Of a stretch of 64,000 nucleotides of DNA, positions 45,845 to 54,309 are shown one piece after another. A program made the translations under genes and the position numbers. Origin of the DNA: Haloechinothrix sp033042135 (lineage in GTDB: Bacteria; Actinomycetota; Actinomycetes; Mycobacteriales; Pseudonocardiaceae); contig NZ_WBXM01000005.1 in assembly GCF_033042135.1 (NCBI RefSeq), positions 1-64,000 on the forward strand, read 5' to 3'. The notes beneath the pieces were generated by a model. The model did no database searches. It saw only the letters and a program-made list of their open reading frames with translations, and was not told where the DNA came from. Numbering within the stretch: position 1 is the first letter of the stretch; each line of letters starts with the position of its first letter.

Positions 45845-46700
45845 GCGCCCCGACCGCCAGGTAGTCCACCCCGGTGGCGGCATACTCGCCGGCACGGTCC
45901 AGCCCGAGCCCTCCCGAGGCTTCCAGCCAGGTTCCCGGCGACATCGCGTCCCTGCGCCGGACCGCCTCCGCGCACGCCTCGACGGGGAAGTTGTCCAGCA
46001 GTACCTCGTCGGCACCGGCGTCGAGGGCCTCGCCCAGTTGGTCGAGGTTATCGACTTCCACCTCGCAGGCCAGCCCAGGAGCGCGTCGCCTCGCCGCCGC
46101 CAGCGCCGCGCCGACCGAGCCCGAGGCGTGCACGTGGTTGTCCTTGATCAGCACCGCGTCGCCGAGACTCATGCGGTGGTTGCAGCCACCTCCGGCCCGT
46201 ACCGCGTACTTCTGTAACGAGCGCAGCCCGGGAAGCGTCTTGCGGGAGTCCCGGATGCGGCAGCCCGTACCGGCCACCGCAGTCACCCATGCCGCGGTGG
46301 CCGTGGCGATTCCGGACAGGTGGCACAGCAGGTTCAGCGCGGTGCGCTCGGCGGTGAGCAAGCCCCGTACGGGTCCGCGCACCACAAGGGCGGCCTGCCC
46401 GGCCGCCAGCGAGCCACCCTCGTCGTGCCGCGCGAGCACCCGCACGTCCTCCCCCAGCACGGCGTCCAGCACCGCCAGCGCCACTGGCACTCCGGCGAGC
46501 ACCCCGCTCGCGCGGGCGGCGAACCGGGCGGTGGCGGTAGCCTCGGCGGGCACCGTCGCCCGTGTGGTGGCATCGGGCCCGTCACGCAGGTCCTCGTCGA
46601 GCGCGGTACGTACCAGCCGCCCGACCTCGTGGGGATCCAGGCCGCACCCGCGCAGTAGCGTCGCGGTGTCACCGTCGCGGCCGGTTACCCCACCGGTCAT
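45798..46700 (-). CDS. nadC: Nicotinate-nucleotide pyrophosphorylase (QAPRTase)
   Basis: 300 aa. Quinolinate phosphoribosyltransferase: the motifs RDSRKTLPGLRSLQKYAVRAGG are split here as RDSRKT, LPGLR and KYAVRAGGGCNHRMSL, with IKDNH and EVEVDNLDQ following. Makes nicotinate mononucleotide. ATG 46700 overlaps the nadB stop (ATGA), so nadA-nadB-nadC are coupled. Confidence 0.94.
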   Translation of the reverse strand: MTGGVTGRDGDTATLLRGCGLDPHEVGRLVRTALDEDLRDGPDATTRATVPAEATATARFAARASGVLAGVPVALAVLDAVLGEDVRVLARHDEGGSLAAGQAALVVRGPVRGLLTAERTALNLLCHLSGIATATAAWVTAVAGTGCRIRDSRKTLPGLRSLQKYAVRAGGGCNHRMSLGDAVLIKDNHVHASGSVGAALAAARRRAPGLACEVEVDNLDQLGEALDAGADEVLLDNFPVEACAEAVRRRDAMSPGTWLEASGGLGLDRAGEYAATGVDYLAVGALTHSAPALDLGMDLT

Positions 46701-48418
46701 GCCGCGACCCCGATAGCCGAAACGGGGCCGGTGACTTCCGGAGTACCTTCCCGGGTCAGGCGGACGCACTGGCTGTACCGCCATCGCGCGTCGTCGCGGC
46801 CGGCCCGGTCGGTGCGCACGTGCGACCCGCGCGACTCGGTCCGGGCCACGGCCGCTGCCACCAGCGCCCGCGCCACCAGCGTCAGCGCGGCGTCCTCCAC
46901 GTCGCGGTGGCTATGCCACCCGCTGGGCACGCGCGCCGACTCGATGGTCCCGGCCAGCGCGTCCAACCCCGCATCGTCACGCCCGATCGCGGCATAGCGG
47001 CTCATCGCGCGTTGCAAGGCCGCCCGGTCCATCCGGGTGACCGGCACCTCAGGCAGCGAAGCCTGCGACGTTCGGGACGGCACGGCCGGACCGGCGTGGC
47101 CGCGCCGGGCGGTCGCCCGATCGGCGGCCACCGCCTCGGCCGCCCGTTCCCCGACGACCAGGCCCTCGAGCAGGCTGTTGGAAGCCAGCCGGTTCGCGCC
47201 GTGCATACCGGTGCGCGCCACCTCCCCCGCGGCGTACAGCCCGGGAACCTCGGTCCGGCCCTGCGGTGTGGCCACCACCCCACCGCAGGCGAAGTGCGCA
47301 GCCGGGGCCACCGGGATCGGCTCGCGCACCGGGTCCACCCCTGCCGCGCGGCACGCCGCGTGCACCGTGGGGAAGCGGCGCGGGAAGTCCCGGATACCAG
47401 TGGCGTCGAGGAATACGTGGTCGTCCACGCCACCGGGAGCACGGGCCAGGTGCCGAGTGATCGTGGCGGAGACCACGTCACGCGGCGCCAGGTCCGCCTG
47501 CGGGTGTGCCCTTGCCATGACCCGGTGGCCCGTGACGTCCACCAGCACACCGCCCTCACCGCGAACGGCTTCGGTGACCAGCGGGCACCGGCCGGTTGCC
47601 CCCGGTGTGTACAGCACCGTGGGGTGGAACTGCACGAACTCCAGGTCGGCCGCCGCCGCCCCGGCGCGCATCGCCAGCGCGAGCCCATCTCCGGTGGCGA
47701 TCTCCGGATTGGAGCTGGCCAGGTAGAGCTGCCCGAACCCCCCGGTGGCCACCAGCGCGGCCTGCGCGCGCACCACGCCCCTACGCCCGCGGTGGTCCAG
47801 CACGCACACACCTGCGATCGCGCCCGATTGGTCGAGCATGGCATCGGCGGCGATGTGCCGTTCGAGCACCGGAACCCCGGTTCGGGCGGCGTCCTCGACC
47901 AATGCCCGCTGCACTTCGGCCCCGGTGGCATCGCCGCCCGCATGGATCACCCGGAACGCCGAATGCCCGCCCTCGCGGGTTCGTGCCAGCGCAGACCTGG
48001 ACCCGGTGTGCCGGTCACCGCTGGCGGTATCGAACACCGCGCCCCTGGCGCGGAGCCGTTCCACCGCAGCCGCTCCCCCGCTGATCACCGATCGCACCGC
48101 GCTCGCCTCGCACAGCCCGACGCCGGCCGCCACCGTGTCGGCCACGTGCCGCTCCACCGAATCGGGCGTAGCGCCGGTGTCGCCGTCACGGCCGCCGAGC
48201 ACGACCGCCAGGCCTCCCTGCGCCCAGCGCGTGTTGCTGTCGGTCACCGTGGCCTTGGTCAGCACCAATGTGCGCAGGCCGAGTTCGTGCGCCCGCAGCG
48301 CGGCGCTCAGCCCGGCCACACCGGTACCGATCACCACTAGGTCGGCGTCGGCTTCCCACACCGCTTCGTGCGGTGTTTTCGACTGCCCGTCGTTAACCGG
48401 GGTGGGCGGAACACTCAT
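46697..48418 (-). CDS. nadB: L-aspartate oxidase
   Basis: 573 aa flavoprotein oxidising aspartate to iminoaspartate. FAD motif VVIGTGVAGLSAALRA at the start, TRWAQGGLAV, HTGSRSALARTREGGHS, GGVVATPQGRTEVPGLYAAGEVARTGMHG and the C-terminal helical domain with its typical MSRYAAIGRD. Passes its product to NadA. ATG overlaps the nadA stop. Confidence 0.94.
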   Translation of the reverse strand: MSVPPTPVNDGQSKTPHEAVWEADADLVVIGTGVAGLSAALRAHELGLRTLVLTKATVTDSNTRWAQGGLAVVLGGRDGDTGATPDSVERHVADTVAAGVGLCEASAVRSVISGGAAAVERLRARGAVFDTASGDRHTGSRSALARTREGGHSAFRVIHAGGDATGAEVQRALVEDAARTGVPVLERHIAADAMLDQSGAIAGVCVLDHRGRRGVVRAQAALVATGGFGQLYLASSNPEIATGDGLALAMRAGAAAADLEFVQFHPTVLYTPGATGRCPLVTEAVRGEGGVLVDVTGHRVMARAHPQADLAPRDVVSATITRHLARAPGGVDDHVFLDATGIRDFPRRFPTVHAACRAAGVDPVREPIPVAPAAHFACGGVVATPQGRTEVPGLYAAGEVARTGMHGANRLASNSLLEGLVVGERAAEAVAADRATARRGHAGPAVPSRTSQASLPEVPVTRMDRAALQRAMSRYAAIGRDDAGLDALAGTIESARVPSGWHSHRDVEDAALTLVARALVAAAVARTESRGSHVRTDRAGRDDARWRYSQCVRLTREGTPEVTGPVSAIGVAA

Positions 48419-49434
48419 TCGCCGCCACCCGGCTGCCCGATCGCGATCATGCGACGCACCGACTCCCTGGCGCGTTCGGCGGTTCGCTCGGCCACGTCCA
48501 CCTCGTCGACACCGTGTCGCAGCGCGCGCAGCAGCGCGGCAGGAGTGATCATCTTCATGTAGCGGCAGGAGGCCCTGTCGTTGACGGCACGGAAGTCCAC
48601 CTCGGGAGCGGCCTTGCGCAACTGGTGGAGCATCCCCACCTCGGTGGCCACCAGCACGGAATCCGAGCTCGCCTGGCGCGCGTGCTTGACCATGTCTCCT
48701 GTGGACAGGATCTTGACCCGGTCCTCAGGGACGGTGCCGTCACCCGCGAGATAGAGCGCCGAGGTGGCGCAGCCGCACTCCGGGTGGATGAACAGCTCGG
48801 CGTCGGGGTTCTCCGCGCAGCGCTCGGCGAGTTCCTGCCCGTTGATGCCAGCGTGCACGTGGCACTCCCCCGCCCAGATGTGGAGGTTCTGCCTGCCGGT
48901 CTCGCGCTTGACGTGCGCGCCGAGGAACTGATCCGGGCAGAACAGCACCTCCCGGTCCTCCGGAACCGACCGGACCACATCCACCGCATTCGAGGAGGTG
49001 CAGCAGATATCCGTCTCCGCCTTCACCTCCGCCGTCGTGTTCACATAGGACACAACGACTGACCCGGGATGCGCGGCCTTCCACTCGCGCAGGTCCTCCG
49101 CAGTGATCGAGTCAGCCAGCGAGCACCCCGCACGCGCGTCCGGGATCAGCACCGTCTTGTCCGGGCTGAGGATCTTCGCGGTCTCCGCCATGAAGTGCAC
49201 GCCGCAGAAGACGATCGTGGCCGCGTCGGCCTCCGCGGCGATCCGCGACAGCGCCAGCGAGTCCCCGACGTGATCGGCGACCTCCTGGATCTCGGGGATC
49301 TGGTAGTTGTGCGCGAGCAACACGGCGTCGCGCTGGGCCGCCAACCTGCGCACCTCGTCGAACCAGGCATCGTCCGCGGCCACTCCCGTATAGGGTGCGG
49401 TTTCGCCTTCGGAGCGAACCAGTGTCTCTGTCAT
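48415..49434 (-). CDS. nadA: Quinolinate synthase A
   Basis: 339 aa 4Fe-4S enzyme condensing iminoaspartate with DHAP. Cysteine ligands lie in FCGVHFMAETAKIL, CCTSSNAV and HPECGC, and SCRYMKMITPA near the end fits the long NadA form. ATG 49434 has GAGGAGG 6 nt upstream. First gene of the NAD operon and divergent from nrtR, with a shared operator candidate. Confidence 0.94.
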   Translation of the reverse strand: MTETLVRSEGETAPYTGVAADDAWFDEVRRLAAQRDAVLLAHNYQIPEIQEVADHVGDSLALSRIAAEADAATIVFCGVHFMAETAKILSPDKTVLIPDARAGCSLADSITAEDLREWKAAHPGSVVVSYVNTTAEVKAETDICCTSSNAVDVVRSVPEDREVLFCPDQFLGAHVKRETGRQNLHIWAGECHVHAGINGQELAERCAENPDAELFIHPECGCATSALYLAGDGTVPEDRVKILSTGDMVKHARQASSDSVLVATEVGMLHQLRKAAPEVDFRAVNDRASCRYMKMITPAALLRALRHGVDEVDVAERTAERARESVRRMIAIGQPGGGE

Positions 49435-49497
49435 CGCCGTCCCTCCTCGTGCGGCGCGATCCCATGCCTGCCGAGCGTGGCCGCTTTACGACGCTCA

Positions 49498-49520
49498 GTT
49501 TTAGCCTTAGGATCGAAAAC
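49498..49520. promoter_or_regulatory. Candidate NrtR operator with nrtR -10
   Basis: GTTTT (49498-49502) and AAAAC (49516-49520) flank an inner palindrome CCTTAGG (49505-49511). TAGGAT (49508-49513) is 7 nt before the nrtR GTG, so this site covers the nrtR promoter and faces nadA. Position between nadABC and an NrtR-type gene matches known NAD autoregulation; the exact actinobacterial consensus was not compared. Confidence 0.5.
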
Positions 49521-50219
49521 GTGCGTAGCCATCTTAACACCGACACCCGGGTGGCACACGAGGTGCTGTGTGTTGTGCTACAGGTGCGGTCGGACACCCT
49601 GCAGGTTCTCCTCTGGCGCCGCGCGCTGGAACCTCATCTCGGCCGGTGGTCACTGCCGGGTGGCAGGCTACGCCCTGACGAGGACGTCGAGACCTCCATC
49701 CGGAGGCAGCTCGCGGAGAAGGTCGACCTGCGCAACGTACGGCATGTCGAGCAGCTGGCGGTCTTCAGCGCTCCCGACCGGGTGCCCGGTCCGCGCGTGA
49801 TCGGCACAGCCTTCCTTGGCCTGGCACCCTCCGACGTCGATCCGGCCGTACCGGAGGACACCACCTGGCATCCGGTCGCCGACCTGCCACGCATGGCATT
49901 CGACCACGGTGCCATCACGCTGCGAGCCCGTGACCGGCTCCGTTCCAAACTCAGCTACACCAACATCGGCTTCGCCCTCGCCCCCGACATCTTCACCATC
50001 TCCGCGCTGCGCAAGCTGTACTCGGCGGCACTCGGCTACCGCGTCTCGGCGACGAACCTGCAACGCGTGCTGTCGCGCCGGGGCGCGCTGATTCCCACCG
50101 GGGACACGGTCGCACCGGGCCGGACGGGCGGCAGACCAGCCGCGCTGTTCCGCTTCGCGCAACACGGCATGCAGGTCACCGACCCGTTCGCGGTGTTCCG
50201 GCCACCCGCCGAACGGTGA
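49521..50219 (+). CDS. nrtR: NrtR-type Nudix transcriptional regulator of NAD synthesis
   Basis: 232 aa. The N-terminal Nudix-like fold (about 10-145) has a degenerate Nudix box: PGGRLRPDEDVETSIRRQL lacks the RE-x2-EE core, as in NrtR proteins that bind ADP-ribose or related NAD metabolites without hydrolysing them. The C-terminal part (about 150-230) is a winged helix (NIGFALAPDIFTISALRKLYSA). GTG 49521 follows the -10 TAGGAT by 7 nt; a longer upstream frame runs into the operator and nadA. Divergent from nadABC, as in Mtb (Rv1593c). Confidence 0.85.
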   Translation: MRSHLNTDTRVAHEVLCVVLQVRSDTLQVLLWRRALEPHLGRWSLPGGRLRPDEDVETSIRRQLAEKVDLRNVRHVEQLAVFSAPDRVPGPRVIGTAFLGLAPSDVDPAVPEDTTWHPVADLPRMAFDHGAITLRARDRLRSKLSYTNIGFALAPDIFTISALRKLYSAALGYRVSATNLQRVLSRRGALIPTGDTVAPGRTGGRPAALFRFAQHGMQVTDPFAVFRPPAER

Positions 50220-50237
50220 TCCGACGGACCGGGATCC

Positions 50238-51311
50238 TCACGAACCGCCGCCGGTCCCCTCGTCGCGCGCATCGCCTTCCTCGCCGGTACGCCGCCGCGA
50301 GCCGACGCGATCCCACACCTTGCCCGCCACGCCGGAGACGGCATTGCCGACATCGGTGAAAACCTTCGACAGCGGGTCCGCCGACGAGGTGAACGCCTCC
50401 TTGTAGGAGCGGGCTGCGGCAGCCATGTCGTCGGTCCATTCCGGCTGTTCCTCGTCGGCGTCCCGGCGGGGGTAGTGACCGGCCAGGATGTCGCGGTACT
50501 CCGGCGAGTTCGCCCACTGCTGGAGCTGAGCGGCCCGCACCACGGCCAGCGGGTGCGACAGGTGCTCGACGTTGCGGAGCTTGTGGATGCTGTCGCGGAT
50601 GTCCTCTACGCCCTCGTACTCGCTCGCCTGCTCGAGGAACGAGGGGATATCCACCTCATCGGGATCGAGGCCGCCTGCCAGCATGACGTGCACCCGCAAC
50701 GCGGCCTCCGGATCCTGGCCGCACAACAGCCCGGCCCGGTCGCAGGAGAGCTCGGCCTTGCGGTACCACTCGAACAGCGCCGCGATGATCGCGCGCAGTC
50801 CCAGCGCGCTCACCGGCATCCACCCCACGGCCGTCTGCAGGCTGAGCAGGCGGTGCAGGATCGTGCGGTACACCGCGTGCCCGGAGAGGACATGCCCCAT
50901 CTCGTGCCCGACGACGAACCGCAATCCCGCATTGTCGAGCTTGTCGAGCATGCCGGTCGTCAGCACGATGAACGGCTCGTCGAGCCCCAACGTGTATGCG
51001 GCCATATCGGGCGACCGTGCCACGAAAACCTTGGGGACACGTTCGAGATCCAGCGTGTCCGCGCATTCGTTGCGGATGCGGTCGATCTCCGGGTACTGCT
51101 GTGGCCCGACGCGGATCATCGACGAGAGCGCCATCATGCGCTCACCACGCTCGACGAAGAACCCCGATACGGTCCTGATCACCTCGGCGAATCCCGGTAC
51201 CGACCGCAGCACCCCGAGCGCTCCCCTGTCCACCGGGTGCTCGTAGGCGCGCGGGCTGATCCCCGGGAAGCGTACCCGCCTGCCCGATCGTTCCGGCTTC
51301 TCGTCCGACAC
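50238..51311 (-). CDS. M48-family metalloprotease
   Basis: 357 aa. Zn motif H136-E137-x2-H140 (GHEMGH) with a third ligand region AELSCDRAGL, as in M48 peptidases. Hydrophobic segments near 60 and 165-185 suggest membrane association. An acidic, low-complexity tail follows. GTG 51311 has GGAGG 5 nt upstream, better than a start 19 codons earlier. Related to HtpX-type quality control proteases; substrate unknown. Last gene of the bioB strand run. Confidence 0.85.
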   Translation of the reverse strand: MSDEKPERSGRRVRFPGISPRAYEHPVDRGALGVLRSVPGFAEVIRTVSGFFVERGERMMALSSMIRVGPQQYPEIDRIRNECADTLDLERVPKVFVARSPDMAAYTLGLDEPFIVLTTGMLDKLDNAGLRFVVGHEMGHVLSGHAVYRTILHRLLSLQTAVGWMPVSALGLRAIIAALFEWYRKAELSCDRAGLLCGQDPEAALRVHVMLAGGLDPDEVDIPSFLEQASEYEGVEDIRDSIHKLRNVEHLSHPLAVVRAAQLQQWANSPEYRDILAGHYPRRDADEEQPEWTDDMAAAARSYKEAFTSSADPLSKVFTDVGNAVSGVAGKVWDRVGSRRRTGEEGDARDEGTGGGS

Positions 51312-51393
51312 CGCTACCTCCGGTTCCTCGCGCCCCCACCGCCAGCCTACGTACCGTGATACGGCCAAGGCACCCCCGAGGGAATGCCGATGC

Positions 51394-51990
51394 TCAGCCG
51401 AGCCGCCTGCCCAGGTCGTCGGTGCCGTTCCACGCCGCGAGCAAGCCGTAGGTCAGTGCCGTGGCGAAGGGTTGGGCGACGAGCACCCATGGGGTATCGA
51501 GCTGCGGCGCCTCGGTCACCACATCGCCCACCTCGGGGGGCTCGGTGATCTCGTACATGCCGCCGACGAACGCCTCCCCCATCAGGCTCGCTAGCCATGC
51601 CGCGAGCAGTGACCCCGCGACCGCCGCGATCATGATCACCGGTCCCCGCCGTTCCCGCAACAGCCACACCAGCACACCGATGACGATGCCCGCGCCGAGT
51701 CCGAACAGCGCGAAGATGACCAGCGCGTCGAACTGGTGCCAGCTCTCCAGCTCGGTCGGCACGAGCGAACCGTCCGGCAGGACCTGGGAACGCTGCGGCG
51801 GGGCGAGCTGCGCCCACAACCAGCCGAGGGGGATGCCGATCAGCCCGACCATGGACAGCACGGACACGGCGGGCAGCAAGTCGGCCTTGATCACCACTTT
51901 GGACCGTTCGCGCTGCGGGGGCACCGGAACCGGAAGGTACGGCGATCCGGTGCGTCCGGAGTCCTCCTCGTCCACCTGCGGACCGGGCAC
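51394..51990 (-). CDS. DUF2567 membrane protein
   Basis: 198 aa with four helices (VSVLSMVGLIGIPLGWLWAQL first; ALVIFALFGLGAGIVIGVLVWLL; IMIAAVAGSLLAAWLASLMG; last near WVLVAQPFATALTYGLLAAW) after a proline-rich start. Matches in size and place the Rv1591-like DUF2567 protein that follows bioB and its small partner in mycobacteria. Function unknown; conserved linkage suggests a biotin or envelope role. Confidence 0.75.
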   Translation of the reverse strand: MPGPQVDEEDSGRTGSPYLPVPVPPQRERSKVVIKADLLPAVSVLSMVGLIGIPLGWLWAQLAPPQRSQVLPDGSLVPTELESWHQFDALVIFALFGLGAGIVIGVLVWLLRERRGPVIMIAAVAGSLLAAWLASLMGEAFVGGMYEITEPPEVGDVVTEAPQLDTPWVLVAQPFATALTYGLLAAWNGTDDLGRRLG

Positions 51991-52044
51991 GCTCGACCTC
52001 CGGGTTCTGCGCCTCGCTTGTCCCTGGCAGGCTAGCGCGTCCGG

Positions 52045-52248
52045 CTACGCGGGCTGTGACGGGCTGCGGGTTTCCCCGTGCCTGCTGCACCGGGCCGCCC
52101 ATCCGTTCGGCGTGATCTGCACGATCATCCGACGGGCGCACTGCGCGCAGAAGCGGGGCGGCTCCAGCGCCGTTCGCGCGTTCCGGCAGGCGGACCTGTC
52201 GCACTCGCCTGCGACCTTGCCGCAGTGTACGCAGTAGGACTCGGCCAC
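52045..52248 (-). CDS. bsaP: Biotin synthase auxiliary protein BsaP
   Basis: 67 aa with seven cysteines: C6, C9, C16, C21 in the first third, C34 and C37 in RFCAQCARRM, and C54. Size, cysteine pattern and location directly after bioB match the actinobacterial protein (Rv1590 in Mtb) reported to be needed by mycobacterial-type BioB to turn dethiobiotin into biotin. GTG 52248 has AGGAGA 8 nt upstream. Function from recent literature recalled, not searched; the cysteines suggest metal or Fe-S binding. Confidence 0.8.
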   Translation of the reverse strand: MAESYCVHCGKVAGECDRSACRNARTALEPPRFCAQCARRMIVQITPNGWAARCSRHGETRSPSQPA

Positions 52249-52274
52249 AACACGCTCTCCTGCTTCGTCGGGCC

Positions 52275-53312
52275 CTACAGCGTGTCGTTGAGGGCTTTGA
52301 TAGGCATCTGGAGGTCGTCCAGCATGGTCAGGTCACGCTGGGCGGGGCGGCCGAGGTTGGTGAGGTAGTTGCCCACGATGATGGCGTTGATGCCGCCGAG
52401 CATGCCCTGCTCGGCACCGAGGTCGCCGAGAGTGAGCTCGCGACCGCCCGCAAAGCGCAGCATGGTGCGCGGCAGCGCCAGCCGGAAGGCCGCCACGATC
52501 CGCAGCGCCTGCGGCCCCTCGATGGGCTCGTAGTGCTCGTAGGGCGTGCCCGGCTGCGGGATCAGGAAGTTCATCGGCACCTCGTGCGGATCCAGCTCGG
52601 CCAGCTGCACCGCGAACTCGGCCCGCTGCTCGTCGGTCTCGCCCATCCCCACGATGCCGCCGCAGCACACCTCCATGCCGGCGTCACGCACCAGCTGCAA
52701 CGTCTCCCACCGCTCCTGCCAGGTGTGGGTGGTGACCACGTTCGGGAAATGCGACCGGGCCGTCTCCAAGTTGTGGTTGTAGCGGTGCACCCCCATCTCC
52801 GCCAGCTCATCGACCTGCTCGGCGGTGAGCATCCCCAGCGAGCAGGCGATGTTGATGTCATTGCCCGACTCCCGGATCGCGGCGATCCCCTGGCGTACCT
52901 GATCCATCAGCCTGCGGTCCGGCCCGCGCACCGCGGCCACGATGCAGAACTCCGTCGCCCCCGTCTCGGCCGTCTCCGCCGCCGCGGTCACCAGGCCGGG
53001 GATATCCAGCCACGCCGACCGCACCGGGGTGGCGAACAGCCCGGACTGCGAGCAGAAGTGACAGTCCTCCGGGCACCCGCCTGTCTTGACGCTGACGATG
53101 CCCTCGACCTCTACTTCCGGGCCGCACCAGCGCATCCGAACCTCGTGGGCCAGCCCGAGCAGCTCCTGCAGCCGCCCTTCCGGCAACCGCAGCACCCGCA
53201 ACACCTGATCCTGCGACAGCCCTTCCCCGCGCTCGAGCACCTGCTCACGCGCGACAGCGAGGATGTCCTCATCGGCGGTGGTCGGTTCGACCTGCTGCGT
53301 CGCTGCGGTCAC
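52275..53312 (-). CDS. bioB: Biotin synthase
   Basis: 345 aa radical SAM enzyme inserting sulfur into dethiobiotin. C80-x3-C84-x2-C87 (GGCPEDCHFCSQSG) binds the 4Fe-4S/SAM site; CCGGIVGMGET and YNHNLETARSHF are BioB blocks. GTG 53312 has AGGAG 5 nt upstream. A -10-like TACGAT lies at 53363-53358 on the minus strand, so bioB has its own promoter separate from bioAD. Followed by bsaP (26 bp). Confidence 0.94.
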   Translation of the reverse strand: MTAATQQVEPTTADEDILAVAREQVLERGEGLSQDQVLRVLRLPEGRLQELLGLAHEVRMRWCGPEVEVEGIVSVKTGGCPEDCHFCSQSGLFATPVRSAWLDIPGLVTAAAETAETGATEFCIVAAVRGPDRRLMDQVRQGIAAIRESGNDINIACSLGMLTAEQVDELAEMGVHRYNHNLETARSHFPNVVTTHTWQERWETLQLVRDAGMEVCCGGIVGMGETDEQRAEFAVQLAELDPHEVPMNFLIPQPGTPYEHYEPIEGPQALRIVAAFRLALPRTMLRFAGGRELTLGDLGAEQGMLGGINAIIVGNYLTNLGRPAQRDLTMLDDLQMPIKALNDTL

Positions 53313-53482
53313 GAATACTCCTAACGTCGGCTGCGACAGGCGTGCACACCCACGGGCATCGTAGCCCGGCGGGGCGAAGGGCATACCGCCGCACCACGGC
53401 CGCGCGGGCAGGTCACGGCGGCTGCCGTGCACGCTACTAGGGGCGCCCCGCCTGCACAGCGAGCAACATCACGTTCGCGTGG

Positions 53483-54202
53483 TCAGGTTCTCGCGGAGTC
53501 GCCGCGGAATCGCACCGCGTCGAACTCACCACCGAACCTGGGCGAGAGTCCCCTGCGTGCCGCCGCGAGGAACTCGGGGGCCTGCGCGTCGCTCAACTCC
53601 TCGTCCAACGCCCCCAGCAGCGGCGCGCCCGCCACCTCCGGTAAGTCGACCAGGTTGCACCGTTCGGCCAGGCCCGGCTCGCGCGGCCAGGCGCCGATGA
53701 CCACCCCGGCGACGTCCACGCCACGGCGCGTGGCGACCTCGGCGGTCAGCGCGGTGGCGTTCAGCGTTCCCAGCGCGGCCCGGGCCACGATCACCAGCGG
53801 CGCGCCGAGCGACCACGCCACGTCGGCGAGCGTGCCGCCGTCCGGCCCGAACCGCACAAGCAGCCCCCCTGCCCCCTCGACAAGCACGTGATCGTGCGTC
53901 TCGGCGAGCCGTACGGCCTCCTCGGCGATCGCGCCAGGGGTGAGAGGTTCGAGCCCGCTGCGCCGTGCGGCGGCCTCCGGAGCGAGCGGTTCCGGGTAAC
54001 GGCGGAGCTCGCTCGTGGTCACCTCGCCCGCGAAACGGCGGACCACGTCGAGGTCGCCCTCCTCGGTAGGCGCCACGCCCGTCTGCGCGGGCTTGAGCAC
54101 CGCCACGCGGTGACCCTGCTCGCGGAGCATCGCCGCGATGGCGGCACACACCACGGTCTTGCCGACCCCGGTGTCCGTTCCGGTGATCACCAGCACGCTC
54201 AC
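53483..54202 (-). CDS. bioD: Dethiobiotin synthetase
   Basis: 239 aa ATPase closing the ureido ring. P-loop GTDTGVGKTV at 8-17, KPAQTG, and VEGAGGLLV typical for BioD. It lies 107 nt after bioA in the same direction. The bioF gene that stands between bioA and bioD in Mtb is absent; the gap is too short for it. Confidence 0.93.
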   Translation of the reverse strand: MSVLVITGTDTGVGKTVVCAAIAAMLREQGHRVAVLKPAQTGVAPTEEGDLDVVRRFAGEVTTSELRRYPEPLAPEAAARRSGLEPLTPGAIAEEAVRLAETHDHVLVEGAGGLLVRFGPDGGTLADVAWSLGAPLVIVARAALGTLNATALTAEVATRRGVDVAGVVIGAWPREPGLAERCNLVDLPEVAGAPLLGALDEELSDAQAPEFLAAARRGLSPRFGGEFDAVRFRGDSART

Positions 54203-54309
54203 AAAGTTTCACTGTAGTACCGCAATCGGCGCCACCTGATCGCGGCACCGGCGGCGAGCGCCGAGGTGGACTCAGGCGGATTCGCACCAGTCAACGCCAC
54301 GATCGGCTC

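Noticed and set aside
54203..54309. Remnant of bioF between bioA and bioD
   Set aside because: The 107-bp gap has no readable piece of a bioF-like frame.
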